This document shows positions 35,201-45,445 of a stretch of DNA of 64,000 nucleotides, one piece after another. Made by a program: the position numbers and the translations under genes. The notes below the pieces were generated by a model that was not told the DNA's origin, did no database searches, and saw nothing but the letters and a program-made list of their open reading frames with translations. The stretch is from positions 14,891,862-14,955,861 of the forward strand of contig OX393572.1 of the NCBI GenBank assembly GCA_947652115.1, read 5' to 3'. How positions within the stretch are numbered: position 1 is the first letter of the stretch; each line of letters opens with the position of its first letter. The stretch is from Blastomussa wellsi (taxonomy: Eukaryota; Cnidaria; Anthozoa; Scleractinia; Plerogyridae).

Positions 35201-37318
35201 ATAGTTCTCTTTGTAGGAACAGCTTAGCTGGGGACGACCCGGTTGTGGCATGCTGGGTGCTTCTGTAAGGCAAAAGGAAGTTCTGAATTCTCTGCTGCAG
35301 TGTACAGGCTGGATCAGATGCTGAAGATTCTAGAGTGCGCTTGAAGGTTTGCACAAACTGCTCAGCTAGACCATTTGAAGATGGATGATATGGGGAGACC
35401 AGTATCTTCTGGATACCATTTTGTCTCAAGAATTCCTCCTACTCGGCACACTGAAATGGTGGACCGTTTTCATTAACAGGCTGCTTTGGAAGGCCGTATT
35501 TGGCAAAAATGTTGCGCATAATATTGGCTGTTGCCTCTGCAGTGGTGGTCTTCATGGGACCAATGACATCCGGCCACTTTGCATGAGCAAGAACTATAAT
35601 GAGGCAATGGTTGGTCTGGTGGGTGGCAAAGCCCAGGTGTATGCGCTGTCAAAGAGCTGTAGGCCATGACCAAGGTAAAGGTGGTGCTGCTTGTGGAGCC
35701 TTTCTGGTATTGAAACACTGCTTGCACCCACGCGCTCTCTCCTCGATGTCGATGTCTATTTCAGGCTATCATACATGACTGTGGGCAGTTTTCTTCATGC
35801 GTGCAACTCCTGGGTGCGCTTTTTGTAGCTTACGTAGAATCTACTCCTGTAAGGAGGGAGGTATCACGGTTCGCAGGCCCCACAACAGGCAGCCTTGCTC
35901 TACAGAGAGCTCATCCTTGCGGAGGAAGATTGGTTGAGCTCAGGAATGGTGCAGAAGTGGACTGGCCAACCATTCTGGGTCATTGCGAGAGCCTTTGCTA
36001 GGACCGGATTTCGGGCGGTTTCTTGAGCATTTTCCATACAGAGACAGGGTGTTTGCGTAATTGTACTACTGACATCTGGAAGATTTTGTCCTCGACACTG
36101 GCATCCTTCCTAAATGGTACTAAATGGTTTTTGAAAGCACAGGTTGAAGAAAGCGTAAAAGAAAATGTGGAAAAGTGAGGAATGGCTTGAACTCAGGAGT
36201 GGTGCAGAAGTGGATTGGCCAACCATTCTGGGTCATTGCGAGAGCCTTTGCTAGGACCGGATTTTGGGCAGTTCGTCGTGCGATTTGCAAGATTTTCTCC
36301 TCGACACTGGTATCCTTCCTAAATGGTACCAAATGGTTTTTTGAAAGCATAGGTTGAAGAAAGCTTGATAGAAAGTTTGGTTAAAACCCGAGTTGATGTT
36401 TGTAGACGCGCTTGTAATCCGTCTCAATCTTTCCCAATCGCAACCATCCTTAATTTGTTTTTTTTCTTGTTTGGCTTTTTCAACCCTTGTAATCTATTAT
36501 TTCAAGGGCAGTATCCTTAGATTATATTTGGAATTATTTTACCAAATTAACAAAATAATTTAAAGATTATGGCACAGAGAAACTTTATAAATATTTCGAT
36601 TTCAACCGTTTTTAACAAGCTCTAGATTGTAAGTCCAAACTTTTCTTTCTGCCTGGAATCTTTTTCGCTTAAAATCCCCTTGTCACAACTATTAAAATTC
36701 TTCAAAATATCACACTTTACTTTATGTAAACTAGCTCTATATATTTTAAATGTTTTTTCCTCCTGTTGGGAATCTTATCTTTTTATACCTTTGTTAAACT
36801 AACGACATTTTCTAAAATATCAACGATTTATATGCAGTGTAATTAAATATGATAACTACCCATCCCTCGTTTGTGCTGCTTTCTGGAACCCATCACTTTG
36901 TGCTATGAAAGAGAAGAATAACAAAATTAGATAGAATTGATAAAACGTACGGCTAAGAAACTTTAAACTTAAAAGAAGGCTGGAATTTTCAGCTCACATT
37001 GATATAATTCGAATATAATTTTCTCATTCACACAACTGACATGCTCAGAACGCAATATGAATGACGACGCGAGACCTTCATCGACAAAAAGTTGGACTTG
37101 TCACTGACTTGTAATCCGCTTTTAGATGATGCTTAACGTGAGAACTTATTTTGATCAAATTTGCATAATTGAGAAGAAATATCTGTGAAATCATGAAAAG
37201 TTTCTTTATAACAAATAGATTTATCTGAGATTGGAAATAGTAGAAATAAGCTAATACTTACACTTAAAAGACTGAACACAATAGATATCAACACAACTGC
37301 CAAGGTGAAACGCTTCAT
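32266..37318 (-). CDS. WAP gene C: secreted single-WAP-domain peptide
   Basis: Minus-strand coding exons are 37318-37262, 36902-36860, 34203-34084 and 32300-32266; together 255 nt, 84 residues plus stop. Exon 1 encodes MKRFTLAVVLISIVFSLLS, a signal peptide aligned with A and B. Exon 2 (43 nt) encodes HKVMGSRKQHKRGMG, a basic propeptide. Exon 3 is a divergent WAP domain with eight cysteines but altered spacing (C-x9-C-x1-C-x7-C-x5-CC-x3-C-x3-C). The terminal exon encodes EFRELLDGWR, a charged tail longer than in A or B. Phases 0, 1, 1 match the paralogs and the total divides by three. Introns carry a Ty3/Gypsy remnant and a foldback element. The WAP assignment is firm; the terminal exon is inferred from phase and 3'-UTR similarity. 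Confidence 0.73.
32640..33025. repeat. Head-to-head pair of tRNA-like SINEs (large palindrome)
   Basis: About 32642-32828 (minus copy) and 32834-33025 (plus copy) are inverted repeats of the same tRNA-headed element, with a tiny spacer. The left copy has lost its D-arm region. Body blocks such as AATTGCTTAA, CTGCGATGATCAT and CTACATCCGCAGTTCA are shared. Confidence 0.8.
32870..32942 (+). mobile_element. tRNA-like SINE head (Thr-GGT-like)
   Basis: The sequence folds as a full cloverleaf: acceptor GGCTTCA, D-arm GCTC-GAGC, an anticodon-loop GGT and a T-arm around GGGTTCGAAT, closing with a decayed acceptor. Base 33 is C rather than U and the acceptor pairing is damaged. With the SINE body attached, this is read as a SINE head rather than a working tRNA. 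Confidence 0.7.
33128..33290 (+). mobile_element. Third tRNA-like SINE copy, same strand
   Basis: The head at 33128-33199 has GGCTTCA, GGTAGAGC, CACCGGCATCGCGG and GGTCACGGGTTCGAATCC, then the same body to about 33265. It follows the second copy directly, so the cluster is inverted plus tandem. Confidence 0.75.
34302..34562. mobile_element. Foldback element with ~90-bp inverted arms
   Basis: Arms 34305-34395 and about 34460-34552 share GCCATTGGAGTAGT and GTGTACAGCGGTTACGTGTA, then TTATCAGTACAATCTT. The arms are about 90% matched and the spacer has no ORF. It sits about 100 bp upstream of the WAP exon of gene C, in the intron. Confidence 0.75.
34750..36370 (-). pseudogene. Ty3/Gypsy integrase-region remnant
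   Basis: On minus, in order with frameshifts: an RNase H-to-integrase linker (MTQNGWP-type, present twice), an integrase zinc-finger-like piece (HPGVARMKK...CKQC), a DVIGPMKTTTAEATANI core piece, then ILVSPYHPSSNGLAEQFVQT and the LPYRSTQHATTGSSPAKLF end. A C-terminal RVWTRHVDDI-like module follows near 34.98 kb. These are Ty3/Gypsy pol motifs. Stops and frameshifts make it dead, and no flanking LTR pair was recognised. It lies inside an intron of gene C. Confidence 0.8.
35937..36366. repeat. Internal duplication inside the Gypsy remnant
   Basis: 35937-36155 and 36187-36366 share long near-identical blocks (TGGTGCAGAAGTGGAYTGGC; GAGAGCCTTTGCTAGGACCG; CATTTAGTACCATTTAGG-type ends), with a deletion in one copy. 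Confidence 0.75.
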
Positions 37319-37639
37319 GGCTCAACACTACAAGAAATCCAAAACAAAAAAATATAAGCGGAAGCGATTTCTACTAGCGAAGTTTTCAAATATCCACTTA
37401 CTGAAACTCCACGTTCCTGTAAATACTTTTTAAGTTCTGTCACATTCATAGCATTGAAATCGGTTTTAACTTTTTGTTCTGACATTTTGAATTTAAAACA
37501 AGGACTTTGAAAGCAATGGGAAAATTGTATAGCAACGGGAAGAGAAGCGACTGACTGAAAACGTTGTTCGGACACGTGTAGAGCTTGTCCGAACTTTTCC
37601 GGTTTGTTTTACCTCTGAAGTCACGTGACACTCCACGTG

Positions 37640-38277
37640 AAATGTGAATTTAATCGCGGTAATTGTTTCTGCGCATCGTTACTGCGCACGGAATTCGTCA
37701 CGCTACGTCATCCATCGAGCGCGCGCGCTGAGGAAAAACAAGGGGCCGGAAGCCATTTCGTACCTTTGCTGGTTGTTTACTCTCTTAAATAGTCGGTGAC
37801 CTCTACTTTTTTTCCATGAACTGATTCTATTTACTATTATTGGCAGATTGTCAAAAAATGAACAAAAAATCAATGTGGGTAGTTTAAAAATGTTGCCTAC
37901 AGGACATTGAATCCTGCCATCTTGTGGCTGTTAGGCGAGTGGAAATGTGGTCGCTACATGCGTATTTTTTCTTTAAGGAACCACACCAATTGAATAAATT
38001 CACTTTATGGGTCCATTTAAACAACATTTGACAGAGATACGTTTATTTCAAAGATTTATTTGCAACATTTTTGTGCTTACAGACACTGTAGTCGTATCCG
38101 TTAACGAAGCGCTATTTTTCAGATTTAGGGTGTTCTTCTGGGCATGTTATCTCGAAAACGAAGTCGGTCACTCCCAATTTTTTTTTACATTTCTGACATC
38201 AGTTACTCATTGTCTTACAGTGGTGAGAGTTTCAGAAAAAAATCAATGGTAGAAAATTTTTGCGCGAACGTCCTTAA
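37640..38277 (-). mobile_element. TTAA-type element, GGACGTKCGCGC family, copy 1
   Basis: On minus the element starts after TTAA (38274-38277) with GGACGTTCGCGC and runs through a TTTTCTACCATTGATTTT block to a TGCGCATCGTTACTGCGCA block near 37.67 kb. A second copy starts at 42942. The far end (TTAA at 37650-37653) is not clearly inverted, so that boundary is uncertain. Confidence 0.55.
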
Positions 38278-38366
38278 ATGAAAGGCACATAGAAATATCT
38301 AAATCTAAAGAATTAATTTGATTATTGCTAATCAATATATTTGTTTCCAAGGCGTGTTAATCATAC

Positions 38367-38590
38367 CTTTTACTGACAACTTGGATACGCGTTCCTGGAC
38401 TCTTCGCTGAACGAGGCAGGCTACAACTGAAGAGTGAAGACGTTTTTCTTAATTTTGAAGCCTTACCGTGCTAAGTGTTTGCAAGGGTTATGTTAATGAA
38501 CAAACATTAACACAACCTGTACCAATACAGCTGAGGTGACAAACATTTACAGTGAGGACACTCGAACCATGAACACTTGATATTTATTAA
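38367..38590 (-). other. Non-coding first exon of WAP gene C
   Basis: Aligned to the 16435-16620 exon of gene A, with shared AAGAAAAACGT, GAAGAGTCCAGGAAC and CAGCTGTATT blocks on minus. The donor is TAAAAG|GTATGA, exon end 38367. Confidence 0.5.
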
Positions 38591-38622
38591 TACATTTTTT
38601 TTTATCATTTATCGATGTTAGC

Positions 38623-38639
38623 CATTCATATAAACAGAC
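38623..38639 (-). promoter_or_regulatory. TATA-like core promoter of WAP gene C
   Basis: Minus-strand GTCTGTTTATATGAATGG, conserved with 16659-16674 of gene A. Confidence 0.5.
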
Positions 38640-39313
38640 GAATTAGCTTTCTTACGTGCTGACTGAAACACTAATCCTTTGGTCAAGAGAACTCATTGGA
38701 TAGTCATAACAACAAATGTAAAAATAAATGTCAAGGCGTACTCTGGGACCTTAAGTTGCCGTAACTTTGAGCGACTTTAGGCGATTTAAGGCGACTTAAG
38801 GCGACTAGCATTACTTATTGTGCTACTTATTTTTCGCATTTTCTCCTTTCCTTCGGTAGTGTAGCATTTCTCGAAGCTTGTAATTCTACTGCTCCTCTAG
38901 TGTAGCAGTTGATATTGTTTAGGCTCGGGGGATTGGTCTTGTCACGCATGTTGTTTGTTTTTTCGTTTTCACGCAGGGTATCGAGCCATTCATGTGAGAC
39001 CTAACGACAGCTGCTACACCGCCCCATTCCTTTCTGCTACACTACTAACTTGCCAAGTGTCACGTACTGTCCAGATTTCAGGTTTTTAAGTAAAAAATTG
39101 CACTAAAGAAATAGAATTTACCCAGCAAGGCCTTCAGTGATGGAATGAACGAAAGGAGGAAGAATGTTAACTGGTGATTTGAATATTAAAATACTTCATG
39201 AATATTCAAACAGGGTCAACTTTAACTCAGTTGACAGGGACAAATTTTGTGATATAAACGCGCAGTAAAGTTGTCTCGGGGAAGGTTGTCTCGGATACCG
39301 AGACCGAATTCAG

Positions 39314-39465
39314 GGGCGGATCTAAGAGGGGGAGGGGGGTGGGGGGTTCAGGGGTTGTGCATCCCTCTCTGAGATGACCTGCGACTTACGTCATCCATCA
39401 ATTACGCAGTCCTTAGTGGTGTACCCACCCCGTCCTAAGAAGGATCCTGAAATCGCCCCTGATAT
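39314..39465. repeat. GGCGGATC-type dispersed repeat
   Basis: It starts CAGGGGCGGATCTAAG and ends with GAAATCGCCCCTG, forming an imperfect inverted-ended unit. The same type surrounds the LINE at 3.0-4.2 kb and a fragment begins at 48827. Confidence 0.5.
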
Positions 39466-40327
39466 AAAGGAGGCCTCAGTTTCCACCATAAGGATTTTCA
39501 CTGTTGTTGGACTTGGAAAATGGATTTACTGCGATGGGACTGGGATTTAACCACTGGGAATATTGGAATTAACAATTTCTAAAATGGGAATGAGATTTTT
39601 ATTTTTAGCACTCTCTGGTTCTATTATTTGACACTATAATTGCTTAATTGGCCCAATTTGTGTTAAATAAAGAAATAAAATTCTGTATCAGTAGACCTCA
39701 GTAGACACATATGATCAGCACATTTTTCGCCTCCGCATTCTTGATACCAGGCTCCGAACGGTTCATTGTTAATTACCGTCAGTTTTTCTGCTGAGTGCTT
39801 TGTTGTTGATGGAATGAAATGCGCATGTTAGTTTGCACGTGCCGGGAGAGATCATTTTTTTTTTCAAATTTGTTGCTTTGCTGTTCTACAACTTGGAATA
39901 TTCTAGGAGAAAATTGTACGAGTCTTTTCCCTCGTCAATGGTCTTACTTTCTGTTTTCTGTGATCCTGGAAATGTTTTATGGTCAGTATAATATGAACGT
40001 CGATATTCCTACAAGTTAAGGAACTGCTAGCTACTGCTGTGTGGGCCTTGCTCAGTATATTGACACCTTAGGGACACCTTCAGACTCGTCATGGCGGTGT
40101 GCCAAATTTTGAATGGAAGGAGAAAGAAATACACTTCGCACCAATGAGGAGAAACAAAACCCTTGAAGTTTAATTATCATTTTGTTCAAACATACACGGA
40201 GGCTGCCTTTCATTTACTAGGGTAAGGTTGGTTTTTGGTTTGGTTGAGTCTGTAGTAATCATTTTACACTGGTAGATATTCCAACCTTTGACAACAATAA
40301 CGTACACTCAGTACGTTCGTAGTTGCT

Positions 40328-40529
40328 TTTATTGATTTCACAACAAAGTAAACATATTTTCATAGATATAATTATTTTTGATACTGATTGAGTACACTCC
40401 TTTCCCTTTGTCACGTGTTACTTCTATCTCCAGCCTCAATATGATGAGCGGTAATGTCTTCTTGTAAAGCTGGAAACCGGTAATCTAGCTGTGGCTTCAC
40501 GGGAACGGGTTTCCCATTTCTTCTTCCGA
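40328..40529 (-). pseudogene. Orphan 3' end of a fourth WAP-family gene (D)
   Basis: On minus, a strong acceptor (TTTTACTTATTCAG) is followed from 40529 by a phase-1-compatible frame of 39 further codons to TGA at 40411-40413, starting GRRNGKPVPVKPQLDYR. A poly(A) signal lies at 40328-40333 in the GCTTTTATTGATTT context shared with genes A and B. The end of the preceding intron (TTTACTGATG) resembles that of gene B. No WAP or signal-peptide exon was found further up on this strand, where a LINE and a 1.5-kb array now lie. It is probably a relic, or its other exons are too diverged to see. Confidence 0.4.
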
Positions 40530-40729
40530 CTGAATAAGTAAAAGAAGCATCAGTAAATTAGTTAATGTCAGTGTCAGTGAAAATGGAGGATATCTTCTTC
40601 GCGTCTCAGTAAATATCCTCCAGTATTCACCTCCACTTCCGTGAATATTTAACAATTATTCCATTCGCCCTTGTTGGATATGAGGTGATAAATAACCAAC
40701 GAGCGCGTAGCGTGTAGCGTAACGCTTTA

Positions 40730-41035
40730 CTACTGCCAGTTTACTACTGCCTCGAGGGCACCAACAACTACTGGTAGGACTTCCTGCTGTCTGATACCCC
40801 ATAATTTTCCAATCTCCCTCTTCAAATCTTGGTACTTCTCAATCTTTTCACCCTCCTTTTTATACACTCTGTGATCCCACGGTGAAGCAATATCCACAAT
40901 AATTGCCTTGGTATTCGCATGCACAACACGAAGAGCAATGGTGAAAGGCTGTCTCCCTGAAATATCCCCCTGTTGATGTCAACAATTCCTAATGTTTGTC
41001 CGCATGATGTCAGCTCTGTCTTCCAGCCTTCCATT
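40730..41035 (-). pseudogene. Internally deleted LINE remnant
   Basis: On minus, SCGQTLGIVDINRGIFQGDS and LSPLLFVLCM (reverse-transcriptase motif region) run directly, with a frame change, into a HANTKAIIVDIASPWDHRV...EKYQDLKREI piece that belongs to the element's far C-terminus. A few hundred codons between them are missing. The hexanucleotide array abuts its 5' side. Confidence 0.75.
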
Positions 41036-42543
41036 ATTATTATTATTATTACTATTACTATTACTATTACTATTACTATTACTATTACTATTACTATTAC
41101 TATTACTATTACTATTACTATTACTATTACTATTACTATTACTATTACTATTACTATTACTATTACTATTACTATTACTATTACTATTACTATTACTATT
41201 ACTATTACTATTACTATTACTATTACTATTACTATTACTATTACTATTACTATTACTATTACTATTACTATTACTATTACTATTACTATTACTATTACTA
41301 TTACTATTACTATTACTATTACTATTACTATTACTATTACTATTACTATTACTATTACTATTACTATTACTATTACTATTACTATTACTATTACTATTAC
41401 TATTACTATTACTATTACTATTACTATTACTATTACTATTACTATTACTATTACTATTACTATTACTATTACTATTACTATTACTATTACTATTACTATT
41501 ACTATTACTATTACTATTACTATTACTATTACTATTACTATTACTATTACTATTACTATTACTATTACTATTACTATTACTATTACTATTACTATTACTA
41601 TTACTATTACTATTACTATTACTATTACTATTACTATTACTATTACTATTACTATTACTATTACTATTACTATTACTATTACTATTACTATTACTATTAC
41701 TATTACTATTACTATTACTATTACTACTACTATTACTAGTACTACTACTACTAGTATTACTATTACTATTACTATTACTATTACTATTACTATTACTATT
41801 ACTATTACTATTACTATTACTATTACTATTACTATTACTATTACTATTACTATTACTATTACTACTACTATTACTACTACTACTAGTACTACTATTATTA
41901 CTACTACTATTACTATTACTATTACTATTACTATTACTATTACTATTACTATTACTATTACTACTACTACTAGTACTACTACTACTAGTATTACTATTAC
42001 TATTACTATTACTATTACTATTACTATTACTATTACTATTACTATTACTATTACTATTACTATTACTATTACTATTACTATTACTACTATTACTACTATT
42101 ACTACTATTATTACTACTACTATTACTATTACTATTACTATTACTATTACTACTATTACTACTATTATTACTACTACTATTACTATTACTATTACTATTA
42201 CTATTACTATTACTACTACTATTACTATTACTACTACTATTACTATTACTATTACTATTACTATTACTATTACTATTACTATTACTATTACTATTACTAC
42301 TACTACTATTACTATTACTACTACTACTATTACTATTACTATTACTACTATTATTACTATTACTACTATTATTACTATTACTACTATTATTACTATTACT
42401 ACTATTACTACTATTACTACTATTATTACTATTATTACTATTATTACTACTATTACTACTATTACTACTATTACTATTATTACTACTATTACTATTATTA
42501 CTACTATTACTACTATTATTACTATTATTACTATTATTACTAC
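41034..42543. repeat. 1.5-kb hexanucleotide array (ATTACT)n
   Basis: The array starts with ATT repeats, then about 670 bp of almost pure ATTACT. After 41720 it mixes with ACTACTAGT-type blocks, and after 42090 it grades into ACT/ATT trinucleotide mixtures. All four 500-590-codon ORFs here (poly-Leu, poly-Thr/Ile, poly-Val/Ile, poly-Asn/Ser) are translations of the array and not genes. Confidence 0.97.
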
Positions 42544-42754
42544 AATTCTGGTAGTTAATCTTTCTTGGCAAATAGAAGATTTTATAAATACCAATGTTGT
42601 TGCTTAGACATAAAATATCATTATTATTTATCGACCCAAAAAGGTTTCGCCTCGCCTCGTTTCTAAATCACTAATTTTATAACATCAAGTGAATTCAAAA
42701 CAGAAAGACGAGGCCAACTGTGTTAGTACTGATTTCATGGGATGCAATGGAAAA

Positions 42755-42783
42755 ATTGAAAACGTCGGCCCGACGTTTTCAAT
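42755..42783. repeat. Perfect 29-bp palindrome
   Basis: ATTGAAAACGTCGG, one C, then its exact reverse complement. Confidence 0.85.
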
Positions 42784-42941
42784 CTTGGCCATCTGCACGT
42801 AAAACAGCTATAAACAGTTTCTATACATTAGGAAAGTCTTTCAAAATAGTTTTTATCATTATCATGCAGCTTATATTAACCGAAAAGCGTCCCTTGGATT
42901 TTCGATGTGTTACTAAAAATAGTGTGATACTGTCCCTTTAA

Positions 42942-43150
42942 GGACGTGCGCGCGAAAATTTTCTACCATTGTTTTTTTTCCGAGACTTTCACCACTGTAA
43001 GATAATGAGTTACTAATGAGTTACTGTCAGAAATATGAAAAATGGGTCTGTAAGCCCAAAAATAATGCAACACGAACACGAATTGGAACACGAATTGCGT
43101 GCGCAGTAACGATGCGCATAAACAATTAGCGCGAACGAAAGTGAGAAACT
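42942..43150 (+). mobile_element. TTAA-type element, GGACGTKCGCGC family, copy 2 (short)
   Basis: TTAA at 42938-42941, then GGACGTGCGCGCGAAAATTT, followed by the TACCATTG and GATAATGAGTTACT blocks seen in copy 1. It ends near the GTAACGATGCGCA...GCGCGAACG blocks at about 43.1 kb. Confidence 0.55.
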
Positions 43151-43814
43151 TCTGAAATAAACCAGCTGTCAACAAAAGTACCCTATATTTTCATTATTAC
43201 ATCGCACCGTTAAAATGGTTAAATGCGCTTGAAATTTTCAAAAAAGTTCTATCTACGCATTTTTAAATAGATGCTTTTATAACAAAGAGGTTTCTTCTGT
43301 GCGTAAAATGTGCGTATTTGTGAAGTAATCTGGATGAACCCTTCAAGGAAATTAGTTCTATGTCTTTGAATAACTAAGGTATGAAATGCGGTGAAGAGTC
43401 TGTTTCAATCTGAGGAAATCATTTTTAACTATGAATTAATGGCGATTAACATGAACCTTCAAAATATTCAACCCAATTTTTCTCAAAAACGCTGCCTTGT
43501 TACTTTGCAGTCTTGAAGATCTACATGTCATTTATTCTACTGATTAGTCTGTCATTTAGTCTTCTGATTAAAAGTTTCAACTAAGCACTAAACCAAATAA
43601 CACCTTTGAAGTGTAAAATAGCGCTTAAGTTGTGTCAACATCATTCGCACGGCAAACCGTGAAATCAATTCTATTGGCAATGCTTGTTCTTGAGATTTTG
43701 TCGTTATTCATCCTGTTGTAACAGAAAACTTAAGCAGAAATCAAAACAGCTAATACTTCACAACACCACCACCAGGGTCACGAACGTTTTACTAAGTTAT
43801 GTGTGCTTTTCCCA

Positions 43815-44330
43815 GGGGAAAGGGGTACTCCCCTATAGGGGCTATACGAGAACGTGCCGCTGTATAGGGGATGGTGTTTATCCCTCAGTCCTGAACAGGC
43901 TATATAATTTCAAGCGAGTCTATATGAAGCCCTCCTAAAGTGTTTATATCTTCAGGACTTTCGTCGGGTTTTAAGCAATCAAAAATCAGAAACATTCAGC
44001 GATATTTATTTAGCCGCTCATCAGTCAACATCATTTTCAGGATTAGGTATTAGCGTTACAGTACAAAAACATTTTCCTTTCTCCTAAATAGTAAGGGTAG
44101 GTTTTAATGTTAAATCTTTCCTAAAAAGAGTTAGGTTTGTCAATACCAAAACATCGGTTAAGTACACTCCCATTCCGCGGGGGTGCTTTTATCAGCTTAT
44201 CGGCGCTGTTTCTGTATCGATATCGACCTCACTGCACCATTCCACTTACTCACAATAATTACTCGTACACAGGTAGAATTTATATGAATTTCAAGGATAT
44301 AATTTGGTTTTATCAACGGAGTTGATAGTG
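43815..44330. repeat. GGGTACTCCC-type dispersed element, copy 1
   Basis: Blocks GGGGTACTCCCCTATAGGGG, CGTGCCGC, TCAGTCCTGAA, AGGATTAGGTATTAGCGTTA and TAAGGGTAGG recur in order at 58.67-59.3 kb. A related type occupies 54.70-55.13 kb. Confidence 0.55.
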
Positions 44331-44338
44331 TGAATTGA

Positions 44339-44545
44339 TCACCGTAAAGATATTCGAGAGCTGACGTTTTGAGCGTTAGCCCTTCGTCGGAGCGAATCCA
44401 ATGATTCGCTGATTCGCTCCGACGCTCGCTCCAGTGATTTGCTCCGACGAAGGGCTAACGCTCGAAACGTCACCTCTCGAATCTCTTTACGGTGGCCAAT
44501 TCACATTATCAACTTAGTTGATAAAGCCAAATTATATTGTTATAA

Positions 44546-44576
<31 letters not shown>

Positions 44577-44600
44577 AAAACTTACCCCCTCTATGAATTT
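44339..44600. mobile_element. Penelope-like element end, inverted pair
   Basis: Two ~60-bp arms (44339-44396 and 44440-44500) carry GACGAAGGGCTAACGCTCRA and AACGTCA...TCTTTACGGTGGCC in opposite directions. Single copies recur at 52440-52560 and 52750-52900. The GAAACGTCAG/CAACTTAGTTGATAAA context is typical of Penelope-like terminal repeats; this is recognition rather than proof. Confidence 0.5.
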
Positions 44601-45249
44601 GAAGGAGTCTCCTTCAGACCGAGTGAAAGTTCCGTAACAGGGACTTGTCTGTATTACAGAGGTACAGTTTATGTAAGTTGTTTATATAATTTTCTTTCGT
44701 ACCAAATGAAATGTCCATGATAGGGACGTGGCCACATTGCAGTGGTAGAGATTTTTGCAAATGTTGATGAACTGTTCGTAAAAGGAAGATGTCTTTCGTC
44801 GAACGTAACATTCTTAAATCATAACAAGGGTTATTTATTCCACGGTAGTCAGTCTACATCAAGAAGACTTTATTATTACCGATTAACAATTGACTCTCGC
44901 GTGAGAGGTGGGGTAAACGTTGCTTGCCACAACCCACCCCCACCCTCACGTTTGAACTAAAATAATGCTGTTAGTTGCTAAGTGGAAAATTTAACGGAAG
45001 AGCCTGGGCGCCAGCTACCCCTGTGAGGTGATTATGACCACATTGCCTGGTTTCAAACCGAAAGGGACTAGGTACTAGTCTGTTCATTATGGGATTAGCA
45101 ACTATAGTTCCACAAAGTCTTAAAGAGCAAACCGAGATTTACAAAATCCCCAAGTTTGGTGTTAATCGGGCTAGTTTTGACTGAGATACAGCCATTTAAA
45201 TATGTCAAAATTACAAAGAAATGTTCAGTAATCCGGACGCAGCACCGGA

Positions 45250-45340
45250 TGGCCCATTCTCGTCCCCAGAGCAGCTTGTCCCTCTTAGCCGGCTGGACCT
45301 GTGCATGAGGAACAAGTGGCTCTGGGGACACACGATTTGA
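45250..45340. repeat. Short foldback of the TTCTCGTCCCC family
   Basis: CATTCTCGTCCCCAGAGC and GGCTCTGGGGAC face each other across about 60 bases; related to 21114-21403. Confidence 0.55.
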
Positions 45341-45346
45341 TTCGCT

Positions 45347-45445
45347 GAAATCAAACAAAGGGAGTCCAATCACATCAGTCGTTTTAAACATGCTAACGAT
45401 AAAGGATTTTAAAACGACTGATGTGATTGGACTCCCTTTTGTTTA
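45347..45445. repeat. Near-perfect hairpin, ~42-bp arms
   Basis: The left arm (about 45347-45388) and right arm (about 45409-45445) are inverted copies including GGAGTCCAATCACATCAGTC and GTTTTAAA. The loop is about 20 bases. Only single-base indels separate the arms. Confidence 0.85.

Noticed and set aside
40822..42607. Four overlapping 520-590-codon ORFs (poly-Leu, poly-Thr/Ile, poly-Asn/Ser, poly-Val/Ile).
   Set aside because: They are six-frame readings of the ATTACT hexanucleotide array; a period divisible by three without stops is open in several frames.
44440..44480. Intact hammerhead ribozyme in the Penelope-like end.
   Set aside because: The first core box reads CCGACGA rather than CTGANGA, so the conserved U is missing in all copies seen here.
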